A stretch of DNA of 64,000 nucleotides from Hemibagrus wyckioides (Eukaryota; Chordata; Actinopteri; Siluriformes; Bagridae). The translations under genes were made by a program, and so were the position numbers. The notes below the pieces were generated by a model. That model saw only the letters and a list, made by a program, of their open reading frames with translations. It was not told the origin of the DNA and searched no databases. Of this stretch, positions 27,501-46,825 are shown piece by piece; the first letter of the stretch is position 1; each line of letters begins with the position of its first letter. The DNA is taken from positions 12,878,901 to 12,942,900 of the forward strand of contig NC_080716.1 of NCBI RefSeq assembly GCF_019097595.1. The letters run 5' to 3'.

Positions 27501-29965
27501 GTGGAGGTCATCTGGCAGCAGGAAGTATTATAAATATAAACCTAAGATACTTCTATGGAAAACAACTTGACAAACTTATTATAAGTAAGATAGACTCATA
27601 AAACTTCATCCTCATACCACAAATGTAAATGCACTCACTTCTTTGGGGGCCTTAAATTTTGCAGGAAGTTAGAAAGGAAGGGGTTAGAAGTTAGTAAGAG
27701 ATGTTCTGCTTTTGCTGGAATTTTAGCCGAAAGCTGACCGGTGTTCAAGAGCTGAGCTCAAATGATAAGAAGCACCAAGTTCAACACTATTTTAACTCGA
27801 GTCAGTGTCTTATACAATCTGCTCATTGTTTTCTGCAGCTGAGTTTCAACAGGATTTGCAGCTCGTAAGAGTCCCTTAGAACTACATGATAGATATATAT
27901 ATATATATCATACCTGTGCATGCTGGTTATCATATGATATTATAAAAGGAACCTAATGTCACTCAAACACAACGATACAAATTTATATCCACCTTGTAAC
28001 ATCTGCATACCCGCAAGCTTAACAGCTTCCTGTCATGCGTCAAGGCATGTGCACGGACGATTCAAAACCACAATCCAGGCTTCCAACAGTGGTTGAATTA
28101 CAGCGTCTTACTGCCTTCTGCCTGCACTGTTGAACCCTCTCAGCTCTACCCCAAACAAACTTTCTTTATTGTACTCTGAACAGGGAACTGTATCAGAATA
28201 AACCATACACTCATCCTTTATAGAGGAAATCTGTAGTCAGGCCTGAGATTAGCTAAAGTGCAACACCCTTCAGCACCCTACAACATCCTTCACTCTGCAC
28301 TGCTACTATATAATATAAAGAGACACAAAGTATAATAGACGAATGACAGATCGTCAAACCAGAAGCAAGAGGGAAAAGGAAGTGTGAGCTAGAAGTAGAC
28401 CACTCTGTATTTGAAGGGCGTTGGCGCACGGCTTAGCTATGATGAAGTTCTTACTTCCGTATCCGCAAAAAATACGTTGAGTTGAAATATTTATAAACAA
28501 AATTTATGACAAAATCTTGGTCGCAGAAATTTCAACAAAAACGGTGACATGCACAAACTGAGGTCTGCCTCAACGGTCTAAAGGGCTAATTGCTTTTCCA
28601 GATAACTTTCCCTTAGATGAACACAAATGTACAAAGCAGCTGTTGGCTGTATAAACACAATACCCTAAACACATCATGCCATTTTTCTGAACCTAACGTA
28701 TGTGTGCAACCTTCTTCGTAATTAAATCTGTAGGCCTAGGTTCTTTTAACTTCCAGGAATAATCCCAGACTGAAAAGATATCACGTTAAGGTACAAAGAC
28801 CTTGCTGGTTAAGCTAATTTGTAAAAATTAACTATGTTCATTTGAACAAAAAGTTCAAAGTTTTCAACTCTGAGACATTTAACACCAGGCATAGACACAA
28901 CATACTCAAGCTTTTGTACTCCCAAGACACACCATGACAACATGGCTTACAGTAGGATCAAAGTAAAGTCTTGGTACAAAGATGGTGACGAGGTGACGGG
29001 AAAAGGACAGGCTTCAATGGCATGTAGAATAAAAAGCAAGAAGGCACAGAAAGCACGCGGGAAAACCTCGAAGGGATTCCCTAAGCATCACTACAGCCTC
29101 CACAGAGCACTGCTTGACGACGCTTTGTCCCCAAACAGGACACAACAACAGACTGAAATCATCATGAAGTACTTGTCAGGCTTAACATAGACACTGCAGC
29201 CATTTTTTTTTTGTTCCTGTATCATTTTCTGCAGCATCATCAGCCAACATCTTACTACCATGCTCAGATAATAATACACCTCCTGGCTTCTGCCTGTGTA
29301 TCCATTCATCCATTCTGAACAAGGACACAGCTTACATTTACTATACATGTAATAGTCTCACAAAGGCACACATCAGCTCAAAACCAATAATTTGGCATGA
29401 GAGGAAAAAAAAGAAATCAATTAAGAAAGTAAGATGAGAGTGAATGAGCACATGGGCCGCTTTTTCTGAACACAAAGGAGAGACTACAAGCAGTCCATGT
29501 GGTCTGCACACCAGGCACATCAGGCTAGTGGTACAGCAGTGGTCATTATCAGGGGGAATAGTAGGAGCACTATATTTAAACATGACCACACAAAAATCTT
29601 CCACGCAATCATGAAATCACAAAAATCACACGTTTGATTGAGTGAGTATTACACCCGCAGCATCAGCTCTGTTCAACTACCGGGTGGGAAACGGGAAACT
29701 GTGGCTGAAACTGCTTTACGTCGAGTCGAAGCGAATGAAACCATATCTGAGCTTATATACCAGGAAACAAGGGCGATGTCCATTTCTGTATGCATGAGAG
29801 ACATGGACAAGAGCGATTAACCCCCGATCCGTTAGAGTAAACGTAAACTAGAGGTTTACTGACCACAGCAATAGACGTCCTGACAGCCTCCGACACGCTT
29901 TGCCTGAGCTCCGCCGCTGTCCCGGGTTTACTCAGCCTTTTGGTGAATTTCCGCACTTCGGACAT
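1206..29965 (-). CDS. dock11: dock11-like dedicator of cytokinesis (zizimin family), N-terminal 26 coding exons, 3' part off window
   Basis: Exons in transcript order: 29864-29965, 24371-24487, 23852-23941, 23614-23696, 20945-21005, 18817-18912, 18579-18713, 18157-18331, 13713-13792, 13444-13527, 13191-13331, 11203-11430, 8075-8197, 7676-7758, 7258-7380, 7090-7166, 5680-5864, 5458-5523, 4916-5008, 4114-4237, 3897-4018, 3107-3187, 2930-3019, 1758-1879, 1549-1618, 1206-1334. They total 2880 nt, or 960 codons, with consistent phases and AG/GT borders. DOCK9/10/11 proteins are large GEFs of about 2,070 residues. DOCK11 activates CDC42 through a C-terminal DHR2 domain, which is not in this window. 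The N-terminus [20 protein letters not shown], the PH segment [20 protein letters not shown] and [17 protein letters not shown] favour dock11 over dock9 or dock10, although a few stretches (such as SAFAAVLHH) look dock9-like. Paralogue choice rests on remembered family sequences. The gene continues off the left edge; no further exon was found in 1-1205. Confidence 0.93.
2411..2472. repeat. (TAA)n followed by (ATT)n, self-complementary microsatellite
   Basis: About 45 bases of TAA repeats are followed by TTA/ATT repeats. Together they form an inverted repeat that could fold into an AT hairpin in the dock11 intron between exons 23 and 24. Confidence 0.8.
3897..5864 (-). CDS. dock11: dock11 exons 17-21, DHR1 (C2-like) domain
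   Basis: Exon 17 (5680-5864) contains [33 protein letters not shown] and [18 protein letters not shown]. Exon 18 (5458-5523) is [20 protein letters not shown] plus LK. Exon 19 (4916-5008) contains [20 protein letters not shown]. Exon 20 (4114-4237) contains [20 protein letters not shown]. Exon 21 (3897-4018) contains [13 protein letters not shown] and [11 protein letters not shown]. They form the DHR1 domain at about residues 637-815, a C2-type fold that in the DOCK family binds phosphoinositides at membranes. [13 protein letters not shown] and SWVPLLKDG are the most diagnostic strands. Confidence 0.93.
5944..6135 (+). mobile_element. tRNA-derived SINE
   Basis: The head resembles a pol III promoter, with an A-box-like tagcttagtggtaacagtg and a B-box-like gaatttgaatccc. 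The body follows (aggccctcaaacctcaattg, gcccagttgtataaaa) and the tail is ctggataaaggtgtctgcca then aatgcc. The same tail occurs at 17855-17900 and 45985-46015. It sits in the dock11 intron between exons 16 and 17. Confidence 0.75.
7090..8197 (-). CDS. dock11: dock11 exons 13-16
   Basis: Exon 13 (8075-8197) begins [20 protein letters not shown] and runs to [15 protein letters not shown]. Exon 14 (7676-7758) encodes [20 protein letters not shown] then MPFAWAA. Exon 15 (7258-7380) encodes [10 protein letters not shown] and later [20 protein letters not shown]. Exon 16 (7090-7166) encodes [20 protein letters not shown]. They cover residues 465-599. The QYRMPFAWA and [14 protein letters not shown] motifs are family hallmarks. 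Split codons between exons 14/15 (AA|G), 15/16 (AA|A) and 16/17 (A|AT) all resolve correctly. Confidence 0.92.
8460..8665 (+). mobile_element. LINE 3' UTR-type relic
   Basis: gctgctccctgtttggggtc, accacagcagatcatttgat, and cagatgcccttcctgacaca then gcatgggaccggcactgg form a familiar fish non-LTR element tail. The block gatgcccttcctgacaca is the complement-type counterpart of the tail motif in the element at 651-985. Confidence 0.5.
8666..11202 (-). other. dock11 intron between exons 12 and 13: little beyond a TCTA array
   Basis: This AT-rich intron sequence has no supported exon. It contains a poly-A run at about 10110-10122 and a (TATC)n microsatellite at 10447-10510. The sequence directly before the array (aatttccctttgggatgaat then aaagta) is a retroposon 3' tail. 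Confidence 0.6.
10421..10512 (+). repeat. retroposon tail plus (ATCT)n microsatellite
   Basis: gaatttccctttgggatgaa then taaagtatctatct leads into about 16 tetramer units. Related tails abut the GATA-class arrays at 48500-48545 and 53180-53215. Confidence 0.75.
11203..13792 (-). CDS. dock11: dock11 exons 9-12 (between PH and DHR1)
   Basis: Exon 9 (13713-13792) contains [20 protein letters not shown]. Exon 10 (13444-13527) contains [19 protein letters not shown]. Exon 11 (13191-13331) encodes [19 protein letters not shown] and [16 protein letters not shown], ending LTN. Exon 12 (11203-11430) begins [20 protein letters not shown] and [16 protein letters not shown] and ends RFPTQ. They cover residues 287-464. 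The FFITLALFD and DFHVDLN signatures are characteristic of DOCK9/10/11. The first exon 12 residue is leucine where relatives usually have valine (NLEPFF against NVEPFF). Confidence 0.92.
13566..13600. repeat. (GA)n microsatellite
   Basis: About 16 GA units lie in the dock11 intron just upstream (in transcript sense) of exon 10. Confidence 0.85.
14300..14930 (-). other. unidentified coding-like fragment, possibly retroelement gag
   Basis: Base composition changes sharply from the AT-rich intron. The minus strand has an open stretch from 14905 with [20 protein letters not shown] then [17 protein letters not shown]. This is Q/L/K-rich, helix-prone sequence reminiscent of the start of fish LTR-retrotransposon gag. 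I do not recognise it firmly. Confidence 0.25.
17640..18020 (-). mobile_element. Tc1-like transposon relic with a SINE tail inside
   Basis: The minus strand resembles the end of a Tc1 transposase: tggggttcaggtcaggcctc is the complement of a PDLNP-type block, and ttcatcccaagaggtgttca of an HLWDE-type block. A short SINE tail (gacatctgccaaatgccaga) interrupts it at about 17855-17900. The same transposon family appears at 24930-25320, 51130-53095 and 54588-55307. Confidence 0.55.
18157..18912 (-). CDS. dock11: dock11 exons 6-8, PH domain
   Basis: Exon 6 (18817-18912) encodes [17 protein letters not shown]. Exon 7 (18579-18713) encodes [20 protein letters not shown] and ends CIDVVT. Exon 8 (18157-18331) encodes [20 protein letters not shown] followed by [16 protein letters not shown]. 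Residues 152-286 form the PH domain at about 160-275. The order is the usual one: a first strand GWLHKAN, the basic KRRYFYL strand, and the closing helix with the invariant tryptophan (EDWVNTLK). In the zizimin family this domain mediates membrane recruitment. An acidic and polar linker follows ([14 protein letters not shown]). Confidence 0.93.
18913..20944 (-). other. dock11 intron between exons 5 and 6: no gene
   Basis: This AT-rich sequence contains a (GT)n run at 20065-20100 and pyrimidine-rich stretches around 20200-20320. The 142-codon frame spanning the GT run has no recognisable domain and is low complexity. Confidence 0.6.
20945..24487 (-). CDS. dock11: dock11 exons 2-5 (region between N-terminus and PH domain)
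   Basis: Exon 2 (24371-24487) encodes [19 protein letters not shown] and ends DDVA. Exon 3 (23852-23941) encodes [20 protein letters not shown] and ends LFATE. Exon 4 (23614-23696) begins [21 protein letters not shown]. Exon 5 (20945-21005) encodes [20 protein letters not shown]. Together they cover residues 35-151, the conserved stretch between the N-terminal tail and the PH domain of zizimin DOCKs. Exons 4 and 5 share one split codon (AG|T, serine). Confidence 0.9.
21600..21960 (+). mobile_element. Tc1-like transposase relic (catalytic end)
   Basis: The plus strand reads [14 protein letters not shown] and, after a frame break, [14 protein letters not shown]. These correspond to the G-VM-WG block and the final catalytic glutamate block of Tc1 DDE transposases. 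Frames are broken. Confidence 0.6.
22560..23275 (+). mobile_element. Tc1-like transposon relic (second family)
   Basis: The block ctgagaacaggaaattaagg, gatgggaaaaacgttgcctg, ttttgctgcgacatgcagat then tgtttcatcacttcagcctg matches a Tc1 transposase middle region (ENRKLRL, WKNVAWSDES-type, VSSVQAGG-type). A related copy lies at 49990-50800. It has many stops and frameshifts. Confidence 0.6.
24521..24566. repeat. (GA)n microsatellite
   Basis: About 22 GA units start 33 bases upstream (transcript sense) of dock11 exon 2, close to its acceptor. Confidence 0.85.
24930..25320 (+). mobile_element. Tc1-like transposon relic
   Basis: Plus-strand blocks acatgttccagcatgacaat, ctgaacacctttgggatgaa and catcagtgtatgatctcact then aatgctcctgtggctaaatg correspond to the QHDN, EHLWDE and DLTNALVAE segments of a Tc1 transposase. 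The last segment is the one amplified in the minisatellite at 51161-52996. Confidence 0.55.
25862..26060 (+). repeat. dispersed repeat also present at 30720-30870
   Basis: The sequence ttcaagcttttattgtcatt ... gtacatagtgaaatgaaaca ... gtttgtcctagccacataaagtg recurs near 30729-30760 (gtttgtcctagctacataaagtg). The class is not identified; it may be a retroposon 5' part. Confidence 0.5.
26380..26560 (+). mobile_element. Tc1-like transposase fragment
   Basis: ggggtttgttatgctgacag then atattttggcaccatggttt parallels the VMLWG-block segment seen at 21720-21760, and ttcactgaatggtttgatg parallels 21790-21808. It is degraded and short. Confidence 0.4.
26565..26745 (-). mobile_element. tRNA-derived SINE, reverse orientation
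   Basis: gccaattcaccaacaggctt, gtttttaggaggcaggagga, ggcgagaacatgccaaactc and cacacagacagtaacctgag are the reverse complement of a common fish SINE body. The related forward copies lie at 31996-32455 (which contain catgctctccccatgcttca) and 61001-61318. Confidence 0.5.
29864..29965 (-). CDS. dock11: dock11 exon 1 with start codon
   Basis: This exon encodes residues 1-34. It begins [13 protein letters not shown] and ends [10 protein letters not shown]. The ATG is at 29965-29963, in a moderate context (aaaagcATGtcc). The donor is read as GTG|gtcagt because that keeps phase 0 into exon 2 ([14 protein letters not shown]) and reproduces the length of the family. A donor 4 bases further on (gtaaac) would break the frame. 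Intron 1 is about 5.4 kb. Confidence 0.92.
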
Positions 29966-30130
29966 GCTTTTGACTTTTTATACGTTCATCAGTCCCATCA
30001 ACTTTCCCTCTGAAATCCGAGACATTACCTTAAATCCAGGTGCGATTAGAGACAGAGGCAGATATAGCGCCTCCAAAGACGCAAAGCTGTTCAGCGGCGC
30101 TGCACCGCCCACAGGAGGGTTGCCAGATAG
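29966..30130 (-). promoter_or_regulatory. putative dock11 5' UTR and promoter-proximal region
   Basis: The sequence directly upstream of the dock11 ATG is locally richer in CG dinucleotides than the surrounding AT-rich introns (for example gcggcgctgcaccgccc near 30094-30110). This suggests a small CpG-rich promoter. No TATA box or transcription start can be fixed from sequence alone. Confidence 0.35.
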
Positions 30131-30477
30131 ACCAACAAAGTCGCCCCAAAAAATTAAAGAGGGGTATAAAAAGTGGAGTAGAAAGGCAAAATATGAAATA
30201 AACAAATTTAAATTGAAATTTACGTTAAATAAAATAATATCTATATTTATGTATCTTTACATTCATTCTTACATTGTATATCCTTACATTTTGCACAAAT
30301 GTATCTTTTGTACTGTAGGATAAATGGTGGAAGAAGACTAACAACAACCATCCAAAGTCTAAAATGTAGTGTGCAAGCTTCAGTGTTGAGAATAATATAA
30401 TAAATATAAACATAAACATGGTAAAGTAATATAGTATAGGTTATAACATGAGTATAGTCTTAGGTACAAATACAACG

Positions 30478-30730
30478 AACAGGCATAACATTATGGCCTA
30501 ATATTGTGTTGGTCGCCCTTTTGCTGCCAAACCAACCCTGACCCATCATGGGCTGTGTATTCTGACACCTTTCTATCAGAACCACGGGCCACGGGCCTTC
30601 GCTCCCCACATGTATCAATGAGCCTTGGTCACCCATGACCCTGTCGCCAGTTCACCATTGTTCCTTCCTTGAACCACTTTTGATAGATACTGACCACTGC
30701 AGACCGGGAACACCCCACAAGAGCTGCAGT
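30478..30730 (-). mobile_element. Tc1-like deletion derivative, 3' truncated by another repeat
   Basis: The inverted-repeat end aggcataacattatggcc is followed by a reverse-oriented transposase N-terminal block (ccctgtcgccagttcaccat, gataccgaccactgcagacc-like, ccccacaagagctgcagttt). The internal junction (tgtgtattctgacacctttc next to acccatcatgggc) is the same as in the copy at 38343-38887. The element breaks into the dispersed repeat at about 30730. Confidence 0.7.
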
Positions 30731-31073
30731 TTGTCCTAGCTACATAAAGTGTAACATGTGCAACCAGGTGCATGACAGAAGACAAAAAGACAGAAAAATA
30801 CAAAAAACAACACAAAACAGTACAATGTGCAAACAAATAAATGCGCAAACTAGAGGAACTGTAAACCAGTGGTTCCTTATAACATATATGTTTTGTTAAC
30901 ACTGACATATAGCAGCTGTAGGTAACAGTTTAAAGTGTGCAAAAATAGCAATAGCAGCAATTAAATAAGTGTGCAAATACAAAATGTAAACATTTATGAG
31001 TGTGAGTGGAGTTATAGATGTATGTGTTGAATCACACACAGTTGACACAGGTCAGTTCACACAGTTAAGTGAG

Positions 31074-31074
31074 T

Positions 31075-31117
<43 letters not shown>

Positions 31118-31118
31118 T
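31074..31118. repeat. (GT)n(GA)n compound microsatellite
   Basis: A GT run passes directly into a GA run; it is simple-sequence DNA in the dock11-ntn4 spacer. Confidence 0.8.
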
Positions 31119-31995
31119 TCATACAGTTCACTTCTGGATGTTGAGGAGCCTGATGGCTTGAGGAATTAGAGCAATACTGGAGAATTAATGATATAAAGTA
31201 TACAGTGAGTATATACTGTGAGAGTAAAATGATTTCCTTTGAGTGAATGTGAACGCATCAGTGTAATATTGGGGGAATAAATGCAGGGAACGATTAGTGT
31301 AATGTATCAAGCAAACAGTGCAAAAGAGCAGGTTTGGGAGATTAGATGTGTAGCAGTAGAATAGCTGCGATCAACCGATAAACAGAGTAATACTGTGATG
31401 AGTAGCATCAGTGCAGTATGCAAAATGATCTGCAACTCGACCCAGGACAAAAACAAAATGTGAGTTTATTATAGGAACAGGCTCTAACACACAACAGTGT
31501 GCTGATTTGTTATACAGAGTGATTGCTGTTGGTTAGAAAGACCTGCTGTACCCTTACAGTTCTATTGTTTATTATTTTACAAAAGCAAACATTATATTAA
31601 ATGGAGTACTTAGCTCTTAGACCATTGTTTATGCTTTGCAAAGTGAAAAATGAGCTCGATCAGAGATTGGAGGATTTGATTTTTCCCCTGATTATAAAGC
31701 GACATCTTGTGGCAAGTATTTCATAGTGCAAGAGTTTTCTTTATCTTTATTGTTCACAGTGACCAGCATGGGAACAGACGGAGAAATTTAGACAGTTTGT
31801 GACAAGTAAGCAAAGTGGCATTATAATCAATAACAAGGTAGGGTATAATCATTAACAACAATAATAATCACATTTGCACATATGGGAAGTTCAGTGTCAT
31901 TGTTTCATTGTGTAGTGTGTAAATGTGAACAAGAATTTATAAAAAAAGAGAAACAGGCAATATGAACCACAGCAGCTATTATATCAACACCAGTG

Positions 31996-32455
31996 GGGTG
32001 AGGTGGATTAGTAGCCTCCAGGGTTGAAGGTTTGATCTCTGCTTCTGCCCTGTGTGTTTGCATGCTCTCCCCATGCTTCACGGGTTTCCCCCGGATATTC
32101 GACTTTCCTCCACTAGTCCAGGACCATGCCAGATATCATCAATCGTTTATCATCAATCATATCAAAACCAGGGGGTAAGGCAGATTAGTGGACTCCAGGG
32201 TTGAAGGTTCGATCCCTGCTTCTGCTCTGTGTGTTTGCATGCTCTCCCTGTGCTGCAGAGGTTTCCTCTGGGTACTCCAGTTTCCTCCCCAAGTCCAGAG
32301 TCATGCGCTGTAGTCTGATTGGCATCTCTAAATTGTGAATATCCTGTGAGTGTGAGAGATTGTGCCCTGTGATGCCATGAGTTCCCCGGAATAGACTCCA
32401 GGCTCTGTGCAACACTGTTTATGATAAGCAGTACAATAAATAGACAATTGTATAT
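31996..32455 (+). mobile_element. two tandem tRNA-derived SINE copies
   Basis: Copy A (31996-32160) and copy B (about 32165-32455) share gggtgaggtggattagtag-type heads, ccagggttgaaggtt, tctgcttctg and tgtgtgtttgcatgctctcc. Copy B continues to tgatgccatgagttccccgg and aatagactccaggctctgtg, the usual SINE 3' region. Copy A ends early, at tttcctccactagtccagg plus a short tail. Confidence 0.6.
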
Positions 32456-33999
32456 CAACACCAAAAATTTCAGATGGGATTTTATAAATTTTGGATCAAT
32501 TACCAATTTTTGTTGTATGAAAGTCCTGGTTCACTTGTTTAGGATGGAAATTTAGCTCATCTAAGATATATTTGAGGTTTAAATGATATGAAGCTTTAAC
32601 AAAATATGACTTTAGCTAAACATGAACAATTTGAGAACTAAAACAAGTAAAATCCCTGTTATACAGTTCACATTAGGTGAAATTTGAAATCGTTCTGTTT
32701 TCTACCTGATTTTGACCTTTCAGTGAAACTGAGAAACCTAACCCAACCCCATGTGCTAGTTTTCTAGATATCAGGGGATGTCCCCAAAAATTCCAGGGTA
32801 TTTTGTTGAGAAAATGAGATGGCAGCTTTTTTATAAGAGTCAAAATGTCCGGTGTATAAACTGGACAGGCTCAACTGTAGCCTAATCTAAGGTGTGGTCT
32901 TCTTCAGGAATATCCTCCCTTATCATTTTCCTTTGTTTCTGTCTTTGGCCATCACTCACTGGATTCAAACGCAGGGAAAAGTTCCATGATGTTTTATCTG
33001 CCCAATATCTAACCAGTAGTTTTAACCATGTAGAAGAGCTGGCTATAGGACAGGTTCTTTTCATAAAATATTTAAAGATTGTACTCTTTATGTTATTAAA
33101 GGTTTTTTTTTTATCACAGAACTTGATATAGGCAAATAAAGATGAAGCAGAGCAGGGTTTACAGGTTTACTTAATTTATTGTGATCTAATTTGCTGGAGG
33201 GGAATAAGATCCTCCTTTTCCTTTGTCATATCCTGTGACATCCTGAAGCTTGGACTCTCTCTTGAAGTACAGCAGTTTTATACCTCCAGCTCATGACTCC
33301 TATTCATCATAACTGCTGTCAATGTCTCTCATTAAATAAACAGGAGAACATTATTGTTCTCTGTCATCAGTAGTGACTTTTAAGGTATCCATACTGCAGT
33401 TGTTAATAAACACTTTTCCTTCTTAGAATACAAAGTTTGACCATGTCTCCTCTTTATATTACTTGCTGGGGAAAACTGTGTGCTGAAATAGCTCATATAT
33501 CTCAGTGTTATCATCAGACACGGGTGGAATGTACCCTGTGGGTAAAAAAGGCCCTCGTTTTTATTGTTACTGTGAGTAAGGTGTGTTATTTCGGACCTTT
33601 TTAGAAACTCCAAGCGGTGGGAGTGTGGGAATGTTATTTTGCTAGCTTGAGCATACAGTGACTTACATGGCATATCTATAAACAATGCATTTAATTTGCA
33701 CATTCACACTTTATCTTATCTTGTGTTGATATGCAAGGTGACTAACTAAATATATGTTAATATATACATTATATTTTACATTGTCTTGGTCTTTAGCTGA
33801 TGTAGAGAGAAGCTTACATAATGGTGTTGGAAGGAGAGATCAGTGGGATTAAATATTTGGGCTACAGGAATACAAATACACAGAAAGATATTTCAGATAC
33901 TGATTATTTTCATATCAACAATCTAAACTGGTTTTAGAGCTATTAAGCTATTAAGCTTAGAGCTATTGAGCTATTATAAAAAACTTGCACTGATATGTA

Positions 34000-34518
34000 C
34001 ACCGATCAGGCATAACATTATGAGCAGTGAGAGGTGAACACTGATCATCTCCTCATCATGGCACCTGTTAGTGGGTGGGATATATTAGGCAGCAATTGAA
34101 CATTTTGTCCTCAAAGTTGATGTGTTAGAAGCAGGAAAAATGGACAAGTGTAAGCAAGTTTGACAAGGGCCAAATTGTGATGGCTAGATGACCGGATCAG
34201 AGCATCTCCAAAACTGCAGCTCTTGTGGGGTGTTCCTGGTCTGCAGTGGTCAGTATCTATCAAAGTATCCTTTATGTCTTGTAAGCATCCTTTGAGTCCT
34301 GTAGGTATTCTTTAGGTTCTGTAAGTTGAGAGGGGCCCCATGGAGGCTGCACCTCGCAGCTTACAGGACTTAAAGAATCTGCTGCTAACATCTTGGTGCC
34401 AGATACCACAGCACACCTTCAGGGATCTAGTGGAGCTGATGCCTCGAGAGGTCAGGGCTGTTTTCGCAGCAAATGGGGGACCAGCACAATATTATCATAA
34501 TATTATGCCTGATCGGTG
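34000..34518 (+). mobile_element. Tc1-like internally deleted transposon with intact ends (519 bp)
   Basis: Inverted termini caccgatcaggcataacatt (left) and aatattatgcctgatcggtg (right) are bounded by TA on both sides (33998-33999 and 34519-34520), the target duplication of Tc1/mariner elements. The N-terminal helix-turn-helix part is retained (tgatggctagatgaccggat, ccaaaactgcagctcttgtg). It then jumps after tatctatcaaa to the transposase end (LQDLKNLLLTSWCQIPQHTF, RDLVELMPREVRAVFAANGG). The catalytic core is missing. Confidence 0.85.
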
Positions 34519-36215
34519 TATAACATATCTCGTTTATGAGTAAATTGTTAGTCCAGGTTCACAAGAAGCAGCTTTTTTTATCTTCTGCTATATGACCACA
34601 AGAATAGAGTGATGTAGTTCGGCTGGGACTTTGCCTAGAATCAATATTATGATATTAATAAGTTTATAATTTATAAGTTAATAAGTTAAAATCTGAACAT
34701 AAAGGAATACACAATATAGAAAATATGGGAGGAGCATCATGAAACAGTTTATGTTGAAGGGATTTTTTTTGGCATAATTCATATCATTTTGGGACGTCTT
34801 GATGAATTGACCTCAAGTTGATTGCTGACTTTTTTTGCAATAAAGTCTATTTTTGCTTTTATTTAGTATTATTTTTTTTTATTATTTATTTATTATTTTT
34901 TGTTGAAAATTGTTGGAATTGAAAGAAGTGATTGTAAACCCAGTATCACAGACAACATCCGCTAAATATTATGGCAAAATAGTAGGCCTACCAAAATATT
35001 AATAATAAATATTAAATAAAACAAAAATATTAAATAAAAGAAACACTTTGAGAAAGGACACCAGCTACATTATTTAGTAGTTAATAGGCTTTTTAATTTG
35101 ATTATAAAATGTTTGTAATGATACTGTTTATCCAAGAAGGTTAAAAAATTGTTCACTTTTAATTTGTCTTGTGCAGGATTTAAGATTAATGATAACTTTT
35201 CTAAATATAGCCTAGATTTTAGATCATAGATCATGAGCATTCCCAAAAGGAGGTCAGATTTTTGCATGTCCAGTGCTCATTCAGTTGAGGGAACAAAGTG
35301 AATAAACTCAGTGAAAGGCTGTGTTTTACAGTAACAATCAGAATTATTGGCACCCTTGATGAAGAAGGGTGAAAAAAGTATATGGAAAAAATTCTTTGCA
35401 GTTAATTAGTCTCACAATAAAATACTACAGAAATCTAACTTTTAATTGTAGCATTCTTTCTACATATTTCATAATGATATACTTTTTAATAAAATTGCGT
35501 CATATAAGCGCATAACCTGACCATACCTGTCTCTAGTAAAAGGTGAAATACACAGACATAGTATGTGGATTGGATTATTACTCTGGGACCAGTGTTGTTG
35601 GGGTGTAGTGTTTGTATGCTCAAATGTTTGTTTAAATGTTTTCTCATAAGTTGTGATGTTTCTGGTGCTATTTTAAAGTTCGGGTTGTAAAATAAGAAGG
35701 ATAATAACCTATTTTTTCATAATGATTGTTATGCAACCTAAGACAAAGATAAATTGCTTCCTATAATTGCAACAACCTCAGTTATTTTACACTAATAAAA
35801 CTAATTTTGGTTATTGTTATGGGATAATGGTTGTATTGTTGATTGTGTTATGAAGGATTGTAATTAAATATCTTATTGATCAAATTCAGGAAATGCCCTC
35901 GGGCCTACATTAAGAGTGATTTAAGTAAAGAGGCTTTCTGTTTGTTTGTTTTTTGTTTTTTATAATGTGATATAATTGAAGTATGCTGCAGATGAAGTAG
36001 ATAAAGATGAGAATAAAAAGGGAGTACTCATTTAATAAGACTGATAGATGGGCAAGAATAGAAACATCCACCCAAATTTCCAACTGTAGTAATTTATTCA
36101 AAGAATATTCTGCAAGTAGTTTAATCAAAGGTGGTATTTTCCAAAAACATGGTCCTAAAAGATATATTCCAAAAAGTGCCAGTCCTTTGTCTGTCCTAAG
36201 GCATTTTCTATTGCA

Positions 36216-36221
36216 TTTATT
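36216..36221 (-). terminator. candidate ntn4 polyadenylation signal
   Basis: Minus-strand AATAAA lies about 195 bases downstream of the ntn4 stop codon. A second AATAAA occurs at 36093-36098. Either could be used; the choice needs transcript ends. Confidence 0.4.
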
Positions 36222-36414
36222 GAGCATATTCTCATCAGGACATTATATACAAATGGCATGTTATGTACAGGCTCCGAAAGATACAAAATTTCATACATTA
36301 TAATATGTACATTCAAAGAATATACATTCTGTACAACTGACATTCACAACTGACCTCATCTCTCATTCACATTAAGTGACACACTCCTCACCCCTTTGTC
36401 TCTTTTTCTGTTTT

Positions 36415-46825
<10,411 letters not shown>

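Larger units (their letters stand above)
24488..29863 (-). other. dock11 intron 1: Tc1 relics, dispersed repeats and SINE
   Basis: Supported contents are Tc1 relics at 24930-25320 and 26380-26560, a dispersed repeat at 25862-26060 and a minus-strand SINE at 26565-26745. The 27000-29800 part is otherwise unremarkable; an 82-codon plus-strand frame at 28942-29190 has no recognised homologue and no splice support. Confidence 0.6.
29966..36414. other. spacer between dock11 start and ntn4 end: repeats, no gene
   Basis: The spacer holds Tc1 deletion derivatives (30478-30730, 34000-34518), a dispersed repeat (30720 to about 31500), a GT/GA run (31074-31118) and two SINE copies (31996-32160, 32165-32455). 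The 32500-33990 and 34520-36090 parts are AT-rich with no recognised feature. No exon of any gene was found. Confidence 0.6.

Noticed and set aside
28942..29190. 82-codon basic plus-strand frame within dock11 intron 1
   Set aside because: There is no recognisable homology, repeats of it, or promoter evidence. A Lys-rich chance frame is more likely, though it was not searched.
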